Positions 55,806-62,458 of a DNA stretch of 64,000 nucleotides are shown piece after piece. The translations under genes were made by a program, and so were the position numbers. The first letter of the stretch is position 1, and every line of letters starts with the position of its first letter. Under the pieces are notes generated by a model. It was given only the letters and a program-made list of their open reading frames with translations. It searched no databases and was not told the DNA's origin. This DNA is from Vicingus serpentipes (GTDB lineage: Bacteria > Bacteroidota > Bacteroidia > Flavobacteriales_E > Vicingaceae): contig NZ_VOOS01000001.1 in the NCBI RefSeq assembly GCF_007993035.1, positions 248,001-312,000 of the forward strand, in the 5' to 3' direction.

Positions 55806-55821
55806 TACTCGAGATGGGAAT
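55806..55821 (-). other. candidate attachment site (tRNA 3'-end fragment)
   Basis: Read on the minus strand, the sequence ATTCCCATCTCGAGTA fits the last 16 bases of a tRNA: end of the T-loop, T-stem strand CCCAT, acceptor strand CTCGAGT and discriminator A. The bases to its right do not supply the rest of a T-arm. A terminator-like hairpin follows at once on the left. This is what remains on the chromosome side when an element enters a tRNA 3' end. The whole tRNA should lie at the element's other end, outside the window. Confidence 0.6.
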
Positions 55822-55958
55822 ACCAAGGGTTAAATTCGATACTTTTAACAAACTCAATAAAATCATTAAAAAATCTTATAAATTCAACAATACAAAGGTT
55901 TTTATATTATTTTAACTAATATATTTAAGTTGAAGTAAATCTAAATAAATTTAACAAC

Positions 55959-55990
55959 GGTTTGTAATAGGTTTGTAATAGGTTTGTATT
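55959..55990. repeat. three 11-bp tandem repeats upstream of the integrase
   Basis: GGTTTGTAATA occurs at 55959-55969 and 55970-55980, then GGTTTGTAtt at 55981-55990. Position between the attachment site and the integrase promoter suggests arm-type binding sites for the recombinase or excisionase, or an operator. The middle copy also supplies the promoter's TTTG. Confidence 0.75.
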
Positions 55991-56003
55991 TTTAGTATTT
56001 TTG
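55972..56003 (+). promoter_or_regulatory. integrase promoter
   Basis: TTTG (55972-55975), 20 bases, then TATTTTTG (55996-56003) match the Bacteroidota -33/-7 promoter. The -33 box is inside the second tandem repeat, so a protein bound to the repeats would block transcription. The -7 box overlaps a TTG at 56001 that might be taken for the start. Confidence 0.6.
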
Positions 56004-56027
56004 ATATGTTCAAACAAAATCTTAAAA

Positions 56028-57332
56028 ATGGCAACTGTAAATTATCGACTGGTAAAAATCAAGACCTCATCAAAAAGTCAAATTCACGTTTATATCTCTT
56101 TGGGGCGTGGTAATGTTATCTTAAAAAAAACAGGGTTCACAATTAGCCCGAATGACTGGAGTACGACAACTAAAAGACCAAAGCAAAACGATGCACACTT
56201 AAAAAATCTATTCAATAAACTAAACAAACTATCAAATTACATTTACGAACAAATTAATGAAGCCGAAATAAAGGGCGAAATAATTAACTCATTTTGGTTA
56301 GAAAATGTTATTGATACACACTTTAATCGATTAGGCAAAATCAACCTCAACAATAATTTACTTACTACACAAATAGAATACATAATTGACAATGCAAACA
56401 CTCGTAAAATAAAAGGGACCTCAAAAGTGGGGTTATCACAAAACAGGATTAAAGGCTATGTTACTTTTTTCAACCTCATCTTGCGATATGAGAAACACCT
56501 AAAATGTAAAATAAGATTAACCGATATTAATAACTCATTTGTTGATAAATTCACAAACTGGTTAATGAATAAAGAAAACTATTCTATTAACTATTCAGGT
56601 AAAATGTTAGACAATCTAAAAACGATTTGTTTAGATGCAAAAAAAAGAGGTATCAAAATAAATGACTTTGCACCTAATATAGAAAGTTTTAAAGAGATTA
56701 AAAAAGACAAAGATATTATTACACTTTCATTTGATGAACTTGAAATAATAAGAAACAAAGAACTAACAAAAGACCATTTAATTAATGTTAGAAAATGGTT
56801 GTTAATCGGTTGTGAAATAGGACAAAGAGGGGGCGACCTTTTAAACCTAACAAAAGACAATCTTAGATACATTGAGAATAATTTAGTAATTGATATTACT
56901 CAACAAAAGACTGGCAAAAATGTAACTATACCTATTTACAAAGATTATATTGAGTATATTCTTACAAAAGAATTTCCTTACAAAATATCAAACCAAAAAT
57001 TTAACCAGTATCTTAAAGACCTATGTAAAGAATGTAATATTAATGAGGTTGTATCTGGCAAAAAGTACGACAACAAAAAGAAACGTAAAGTTTCGGGTAA
57101 TTTCCCTAAATATGAGTTAATTACATCACACTCTTTAAGACGTTCTTTTGCAACGAATTACTATAAACACATACCTACTCCAATACTAATAGAAATAACA
57201 GGACACTCAAAAGAAAGTATGTTTTTAGAATACATCGGAAAACCAAAAGACAAAGACGAAAACGCAAAACTGTTTTTGAAACTGGTTAAAGAAATGAATA
57301 ATAAAACAGAAAACAATTTAAAAGCAGTATAA
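56028..57332 (+). CDS. tyrosine recombinase / integrase
   Basis: A 434-residue site-specific recombinase. The N-terminal arm-binding domain starts MATVNYRLVKIKTSSKSQIH; a SAM-like core-binding domain covers about 95-205; the catalytic domain has Arg267 (IGQRGGD), His368 and Arg371 (HSLRRSF), His393 (GHSKES) and the nucleophile Tyr402 (FLEYIG). This is the five-domain-arm type of Bacteroidota conjugative and mobilizable elements. The ATG at 56028 is chosen; an earlier TTG at 56001 falls in the promoter. The stop overlaps the RteC-like ATG by one base. Confidence 0.93.
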   Translation: MATVNYRLVKIKTSSKSQIHVYISLGRGNVILKKTGFTISPNDWSTTTKRPKQNDAHLKNLFNKLNKLSNYIYEQINEAEIKGEIINSFWLENVIDTHFNRLGKINLNNNLLTTQIEYIIDNANTRKIKGTSKVGLSQNRIKGYVTFFNLILRYEKHLKCKIRLTDINNSFVDKFTNWLMNKENYSINYSGKMLDNLKTICLDAKKRGIKINDFAPNIESFKEIKKDKDIITLSFDELEIIRNKELTKDHLINVRKWLLIGCEIGQRGGDLLNLTKDNLRYIENNLVIDITQQKTGKNVTIPIYKDYIEYILTKEFPYKISNQKFNQYLKDLCKECNINEVVSGKKYDNKKKRKVSGNFPKYELITSHSLRRSFATNYYKHIPTPILIEITGHSKESMFLEYIGKPKDKDENAKLFLKLVKEMNNKTENNLKAV

Positions 57333-58066
57333 TGGAAAATTGTAAAGAAATAGAAATACTTTTATCAAATTCAGAATTAAAAGAAGAGATAGAAATTATT
57401 GATTTTTTGGGAGTTGAAGAGAAAAGCTATAAACTTACAAATGAAATATTTTTTTATGAAAATCTACAAATGTTATACTACAAAAGCAATGAAGAAAACT
57501 ATTTTTGGCAATATTGCAATCTTTCAACATACAAAAAAACATTCGATGAAAGATTTGAAATCTACAAAAAAACATACACTGATGCAGAATTAAACGATTT
57601 CATATCTAAAGAATTAACATTACTCAATAGTTATTTAAAACATGATTTCGACGGTAATGTTATTTGCTTATATTATACTTCAACAATTAACCCAGATATA
57701 AAATTCCCTATATATAATGATTGTTTAGATGAATTTAGAGATGTATTAATTTTATCTAACCAAAAAAAAATAAGTTTCTTGGAAAAAGAAATAACTAAAC
57801 AGATTAAAGTAATAAACTCTTCAAATATTAAATTTACTGGAACTCAAACCGATTTTATTGAATTAGTTAAAGCACTAATTGAGAATGAAAGTCTAAAAGG
57901 AAACAGTCAAAAAGAAATAATTGAAACACTTTCAAATTTCCTAAACATTAAGATTAATAATCCTGATAAATTGATACAAGATTTAAAGAAAAGAAATAAC
58001 GGTAGTGAAACCTTATTTTTAGATTCCCTCAAAGAAACCCTATACGATTATATTAATTCTACTTAA
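57332..58066 (+). CDS. RteC-like protein
   Basis: A 244-residue protein whose last ~80 residues (KFTGTQTDFIELVKALIE, LSNFLNIKINN, LKKRNNGSETLFLDSLKETLYDYI) match the RteC C-terminal region. In Bacteroides conjugative transposons RteC switches on excision genes by binding an upstream site. The N-terminal ~150 residues are lysine- and asparagine-rich with no recognised domain. It is translationally coupled to the integrase (one-base overlap) and lies just ahead of the excisionase-like gene, the arrangement expected for an excision regulator. Confidence 0.75.
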   Translation: MENCKEIEILLSNSELKEEIEIIDFLGVEEKSYKLTNEIFFYENLQMLYYKSNEENYFWQYCNLSTYKKTFDERFEIYKKTYTDAELNDFISKELTLLNSYLKHDFDGNVICLYYTSTINPDIKFPIYNDCLDEFRDVLILSNQKKISFLEKEITKQIKVINSSNIKFTGTQTDFIELVKALIENESLKGNSQKEIIETLSNFLNIKINNPDKLIQDLKKRNNGSETLFLDSLKETLYDYINST

Positions 58067-58078
58067 ATAAAAAACAAA

Positions 58079-58102
58079 CGTTAGTTACCCCGTTAGTTAC
58101 CC
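58079..58102. repeat. two 12-bp tandem repeats before the excisionase-like gene
   Basis: CGTTAGTTACCC at 58079-58090 and again at 58091-58102, followed by a C-rich run (CACCCCCC). RteC-type activators bind paired repeats upstream of xis genes, so this is a candidate site for the RteC-like protein just upstream. Confidence 0.7.
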
Positions 58103-58131
58103 TCACCCCCCTTTAAACAGTTGTTATTTAG

Positions 58132-58160
58132 CCTAAAATAATATTAACAAATATTTTAGG
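58132..58160. repeat. inverted repeat next to the excisionase-like start
   Basis: CCTAAAATA (58132-58140) and TATTTTAGG (58152-58160) form 9-bp arms around 11 bases, ending 2 bp before the ATG at 58163. It could be an autoregulatory operator or an mRNA hairpin that hides the start codon. Confidence 0.65.
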
Positions 58161-58162
58161 TT

Positions 58163-58441
58163 ATGAAACAAATTCAATTATTAAATGTAACTCCAGACGA
58201 GTTAAAAAAAGAAATTACAACTGATTTAAAAAATCAATTAGATGAGTTCTTAAAGAACTTTAAACCAAAACAACCAAATGAATATTACACACGCAAAGAG
58301 GTTGCAGACCTTTTTAAAGTGGATATTTCTACAATTCATAATTGGTGCAAGTCTGGACGATTGAAGCCTCTCGGCATAGGTAATAGAGTGTATTTTTTAA
58401 GGTCTGATATAGACAAGTGTTTAACCCCCTTAAATTCTTAG
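58163..58441 (+). CDS. excisionase-like helix-turn-helix protein
   Basis: A 92-residue protein with a winged-helix HTH_17 domain at about 41-88 (YYTRKEVADLFKVDISTIHNW ... GIGNRVYFLRSDID, with the recognition helix STIHNWCKSG). This is the Xis/TorI-like form found beside Bacteroidota tyrosine integrases. It probably binds the element's ends and drives excision, or regulates its own and the downstream replication gene. The leading helix (about 1-40) is charged and may mediate dimerisation. Confidence 0.9.
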   Translation: MKQIQLLNVTPDELKKEITTDLKNQLDEFLKNFKPKQPNEYYTRKEVADLFKVDISTIHNWCKSGRLKPLGIGNRVYFLRSDIDKCLTPLNS

Positions 58442-58445
58442 TCTT

Positions 58446-58844
58446 ATGAATACAGGCAATAATAACTTCGTTCGACATATTTACAAGATAAGTAAAGAAC
58501 TAAAATCTTATACAGTTTATGATTTAGTAAAGGTTGAGAACTCTAAACAACTACTAACAGAAATAGCAAGAATAGAACCTTTTTTAAACTATTCTAATGC
58601 AAAGAACTTTAACGACTACTTTAGGATTAAAAATAAATCGAGTTGGCAAAAATCCAGTTGTATTACTGGAGTAAAACCAACAACAATAGAGGGTTTATTC
58701 TTCGGCGATTGTACAAGGGCTAACCTTATCGGTAATACTTCAAAAAGTCTTTTATTTTTCTACTTCGATAAAGACAAAAAGAGGTTAATTGTAGACGTTT
58801 TATGGACTATTACCCACACAACGACAATTTACTTAATAAGCTAA
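58446..58844 (+). CDS. element protein of unknown function
   Basis: A 132-residue basic protein starting 4 bp after the HTH gene, so in the same operon. It has a tyrosine/lysine-rich N-terminal half and the strands TTIEGLFFGDCTRA and NTSKSLLFFYFDKDKKRLIVDVLWT. No family recognised. Its place between excisionase-like and replication-initiator-like genes is like that of accessory mobilisation or replication proteins. Confidence 0.65.
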   Translation: MNTGNNNFVRHIYKISKELKSYTVYDLVKVENSKQLLTEIARIEPFLNYSNAKNFNDYFRIKNKSSWQKSSCITGVKPTTIEGLFFGDCTRANLIGNTSKSLLFFYFDKDKKRLIVDVLWTITHTTTIYLIS

Positions 58845-58959
58845 TAACAGGCTATAAAATCAATTAGAGAGGATAAAAAAAGAGGGATTGTTCAAGCCCC
58901 TCAATTTATTCAAAGTTGTTATACAGGCAACTGTAATAACATTATCAAAGTTACTTATT

Positions 58960-59901
58960 TTGATTGACTATCTTAAAATAAAATTGGTTAACTATTCGGC
59001 AAATAATTTACTTGAAAGTAACTTATTAAACTTTGGTAGAAATATAAATGAGGCAACAGGCGAAATAATTAACACAAATAAAAAAGGCGAAACAATAACG
59101 CCTCATCAAACTGCATACTACAAAGGGTTAACTTTTGTTATTTATGATACTGGGAGTATTTTTATAAGTGGTTCAATTCATAAATACTATTACAACGGTT
59201 TACACAACTTCAAAGATTTTGGCATTCATGAAATTAATCATGTTCTAAATGATTTTAAAGACAATTTTAAGATAACACCCGAACAATGTATTTTAAAAAA
59301 TATTGAGCTCGGGGCAAACTTAATACCACCAATAAAAACAGAAACCATTTTAAACGGTTGTTTACTCCATAAAACAAAACCATTTGAATTTAAATATAAT
59401 TCGGATGAGGGCAAATACCTACAATGCTCACATTCTCAGTATTGGGTTAAGATATATGATAAAAGAAAACACTATCAAAAACACTTTAATATTGAAAATG
59501 ATATACTTCGTTTTGAGTTAAAATTTAATCGAATGGAGTACTTCAACAAGAAAGACATATACACACTTAAAGACCTTATAAAATCCAATTTAAGGCGGTT
59601 TAAAGACCGCTTACTTACTGAATGGAATAATGTTTTATTTTACGATAAAACAAGTATTAATAAAAGCCAAAAACAACTCCAATATAGCAACCCATATTAT
59701 TGGTTAGAACTTAAATCACAAAACTTTAAATACCACAGAAACGAATTAAATAAACTAATTAATCAAAACCCTAAAAACATCAAAGGACAAATTACCAAAC
59801 TACTATCTAAAAAGATTGATATAGTAAATTCAAAAACTAACCAAAATGACACTTTATATATATTGTCAAATCGGATAGTAAATAAACCAAGTAGAATTTA
59901 A
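58960..59901 (+). CDS. replication-initiator-like protein
   Basis: A 313-residue protein counted from a TTG (IDYLKIKLVN follows), which gives the usual N-terminus for this group; a TTG at 58888 would add 24 hydrophobic residues. Features: YDTGSIFISGSIHKYYY, the helix NIELGANL, WVKIYDKRKHYQKH with a candidate catalytic Tyr, and ILRFELKFNRMEYF. This layout resembles the rolling-circle/Rep_trans initiators of phages and plasmids (II/X-like) found on flavobacterial integrated elements. I infer that the excised circle can replicate. A few bases after its stop the strand switches. Confidence 0.65.
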   Translation: MIDYLKIKLVNYSANNLLESNLLNFGRNINEATGEIINTNKKGETITPHQTAYYKGLTFVIYDTGSIFISGSIHKYYYNGLHNFKDFGIHEINHVLNDFKDNFKITPEQCILKNIELGANLIPPIKTETILNGCLLHKTKPFEFKYNSDEGKYLQCSHSQYWVKIYDKRKHYQKHFNIENDILRFELKFNRMEYFNKKDIYTLKDLIKSNLRRFKDRLLTEWNNVLFYDKTSINKSQKQLQYSNPYYWLELKSQNFKYHRNELNKLINQNPKNIKGQITKLLSKKIDIVNSKTNQNDTLYILSNRIVNKPSRI

Positions 59902-59919
59902 TTGATTGGTTTAAAAAAT

Positions 59920-60432
59920 CTACTTAGCATAACGGTTTAACCATTTAATGACAACATAAACCAATCGAATTGACCAAGCAGAAAAGAAAAAAGGAAAAGG
60001 ATTTCTAAAAAACCAAATAACATCATTATGAAGTCTATTTCTTAATGGCTCCCAATAAACAAGTATATATAATAAAAAATCTAAAGCAAATATCATTATA
60101 ATAATAATTGCTTCCCTTTTAAAATTTATAGCAAATTTTCTTTTGAAATCAGAATAATCTTTTTCTTTTTTAGAAACCTCAACTTCTACTTTTTTAGAAA
60201 ATTCTACCTCAACTTTCTCTGATTTTGACACAGAAGGAATTGGGGGTGGTACTGATATTAACAGTGACATTAAATCATCTACTTCTTTTGCTTTTTTCCA
60301 ATCTGGAAATCCTTTAGACCATACTAAAGTTTCATCAGTAATTCTGATGCTTTTAGCTATCAGTTCTTCCTTTGTAAAAGGACCTTCTTGTTTATTATCT
60401 ATAACAATAAAATATTTTTTGTTATTTATCAT
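59920..60432 (-). CDS. GYF_2-domain membrane protein
   Basis: A 170-residue protein with an N-terminal GYF_2 domain (KYFIVIDNKQEGPFTKEEL ... TLVWSKGFPDWKKAKEVDDL, about 5-55), a proline patch (SVPPPIPS) that itself resembles a GYF ligand, a short charged coiled coil (KVEVEFSKKVEVEVSKK), and two hydrophobic helices (about 110-132 and 143-165). GYF domains bind proline-rich peptides. It overlaps the metalloprotease-MORN gene by 4-11 bp and is translated right after it, so the two products probably act together. Confidence 0.8.
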   Translation of the reverse strand: MINNKKYFIVIDNKQEGPFTKEELIAKSIRITDETLVWSKGFPDWKKAKEVDDLMSLLISVPPPIPSVSKSEKVEVEFSKKVEVEVSKKEKDYSDFKRKFAINFKREAIIIIMIFALDFLLYILVYWEPLRNRLHNDVIWFFRNPFPFFFSAWSIRLVYVVIKWLNRYAK

Positions 60433-62125
60433 AATAATCAGTGTTTGCTATATAATAATCAATATTATTTTTCTTAACTCCATATTTATTAAACAAATAA
60501 ATTATTTCATCCTTAAAAATTAATCGATCACCTACATATATTCGTCGATTTTTATTGATTATCTCTTCAATTTCCAGTTTACTAAATATCATCTCAATTT
60601 TTTGAAGGCGGTATTCATGAAAAAACTTTTTACTATTAACAATTCCAACTGTTGTTTCTTTTCTTATTACTGAAAAATACCCAGGTTTTGAAACTAATAA
60701 GCCATATGAAGTTTCAGGAAACATTAAATCTCTACCAATCAAAAAACTACCATTTACATCACTTTCAACAACAATGGAACTACCATCAGTACCTACCATT
60801 TTAACTTTAACATTTGAAAGTGGAATAGAGTCTAAATCTAATACTGTGCCTGAAATATTATAAAATTGAATAACACTAATAGGATGATCGGTTGAGTCAA
60901 CATCATTAACAACATCATTAACTATGTAATAACCTTGTACCAAGGCATAATTATCAAACCTACCAACATAAACATTCCCAACATGATTAATCACTTTACC
61001 TTTAACTATAAGACCATCAATAAAATCACCTTTTTGATAAGTATGACTTGTTAAAATTGTAAATTGACCTGTAACATTACCTTTTTTATCTATATAATCA
61101 TCACAATCACCAGACAAACAACCTCCTCTTATTCTTGGTATTTGTTCACCTTTTATCCAAAAACCACTACTATTTCCATTTTCTACACTAAAAGTCCTTG
61201 CAAAACCATCTTTTAAATCATTTTCCCATGTACCAGAATAAAAAGATGAATTATTATAAACCATTTTACCAAAGCCATCTTTTTTCCCTCTATCCCAATT
61301 ACCCTTATATTTACTTCCATCAATATAAGTTCTCTCCCCTAAACCCTTTTGAAAATTATTCTCCCACATTCCTTTATATATATCACCATTATTCCAATAA
61401 TAAATACCATGACCGTTTCTTTTCCCATTTAAAAATTCACCTTCATATGTGCCATTTTTATATTTTTTAATTCCCTGACCAGCTAAACAATCTCCTTTGA
61501 GACAAATATTTACAGCTCCTGACTTTGCTTTGTCGTAACCATTTTTAATGGCTTGCAACCTTTTATCAAGCTTTGGATGAGTACTATTTAAATCATTATC
61601 ATTATTAGACACTATTGTTAATGCACTTTGACATTGCTCTAATGTCGCTCCAAGCTTCCCTAAGACAAACCCTGAAAACTCATCTGCCTCTAACTCTTGT
61701 TTTCTTCTTTCACTTAAAACTTTAGGCTCAATTGTTCCTGCAGAATATAATAAAGCCTCTACAGTATGTCCATTAATATGATGACCTATTTCATGGGCTA
61801 ATATTGACATCTTGCTCCAAGAATCAGAATTATTTGCAATACCATCTAAAAAACCCTTATCATACACAATGTATCTAACACCATTAAATGTTGTAGCAAA
61901 ACAATTCTGCATATCGTCACATGGCAACAAAACAAAACTTTTAGAAGCACCAATTACATCAAGTATCTTACTAACCGAAACCTCAGAGTATTTGTCTTTA
62001 GTTTGTGATTCAAAATCACAATAAAAATCCTCAAAACTGATTGTTTTATTGTAACCACAAATTTGTGCTACAGTAGAATTTAGAAGAAATAATGAAACTA
62101 TTAATATTGATAATATATTTTTCAT
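60422..62125 (-). CDS. secreted HEIGH metalloprotease with MORN repeats
   Basis: A 567-residue exported protein (signal LNSTVAQ). It has an M48-like zinc protease domain with HEIGHH near residues 111-116 and ELEADEF as likely third ligand, then at least four MORN repeats (GTYEGEFLNGKRNGHGIYY, GDIYKGMWENNFQKGLG, and two more, about 215-305), a second group of weaker repeats, a carboxypeptidase-regulatory-like beta-sandwich (about 425-500) and a charged C-terminal tail. The protease lacks the membrane helices of HtpX. The ATG at 62125 is preferred over TTG at 62131. MORN repeats usually bind lipids or proteins, so the enzyme may be targeted to a membrane. Confidence 0.85.
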   Translation of the reverse strand: MKNILSILIVSLFLLNSTVAQICGYNKTISFEDFYCDFESQTKDKYSEVSVSKILDVIGASKSFVLLPCDDMQNCFATTFNGVRYIVYDKGFLDGIANNSDSWSKMSILAHEIGHHINGHTVEALLYSAGTIEPKVLSERRKQELEADEFSGFVLGKLGATLEQCQSALTIVSNNDNDLNSTHPKLDKRLQAIKNGYDKAKSGAVNICLKGDCLAGQGIKKYKNGTYEGEFLNGKRNGHGIYYWNNGDIYKGMWENNFQKGLGERTYIDGSKYKGNWDRGKKDGFGKMVYNNSSFYSGTWENDLKDGFARTFSVENGNSSGFWIKGEQIPRIRGGCLSGDCDDYIDKKGNVTGQFTILTSHTYQKGDFIDGLIVKGKVINHVGNVYVGRFDNYALVQGYYIVNDVVNDVDSTDHPISVIQFYNISGTVLDLDSIPLSNVKVKMVGTDGSSIVVESDVNGSFLIGRDLMFPETSYGLLVSKPGYFSVIRKETTVGIVNSKKFFHEYRLQKIEMIFSKLEIEEIINKNRRIYVGDRLIFKDEIIYLFNKYGVKKNNIDYYIANTDYYDK

Positions 62126-62218
62126 AATCAAACTTATAAAATATGTATTTAAAATACAAAAGCAAATAAATACTACACTTAACAGTCAACAGGGGTATTT
62201 CTATTTTATCCAATTGAT

Positions 62219-62254
62219 AAGGGGGCTTACAAATGACAATTATCTACCCCCCTT
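62219..62254. repeat. G/C-run inverted repeat in AT-rich gap
   Basis: AAGGGGG (62219-62225) faces CCCCCCTT (62247-62254) around a 21-nt loop. The 333-bp stretch 62126-62458 is otherwise AT-rich and holds no clear gene. It also has a 44-codon plus-strand frame without a start (ending at 62466) that I do not call a gene. A terminator role is weak because no T-run follows. Confidence 0.5.
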
Positions 62255-62458
62255 TTCTATCTTAAATTTTCAATACAAAACTTACTTAAAACTTAAATAA
62301 TAAAACAATACTATATACCTATATAATATAAAGAGATTCAACTAATAAAAGAATAACTGCTAAATTAGTTTTAGAGATTGAAAAAGAGCTGGTTAAACCT
62401 ACTCCAATCTCTCATCCTTTAATAAAAATAAATCATACCAAAATGGAAAGAATATCTA

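Noticed and set aside
56001-56027. TTG start for the integrase
   Set aside because: It lies inside the -7 promoter element, so it would not be on the transcript; the ATG at 56028 starts the usual MATVNYRL N-terminus.
61198-61470. 90-codon plus-strand frame rich in H, Y and F
   Set aside because: It is the reverse complement of the MORN repeats; the composition reflects the repeated Asn/Gly/Tyr codons on the other strand.
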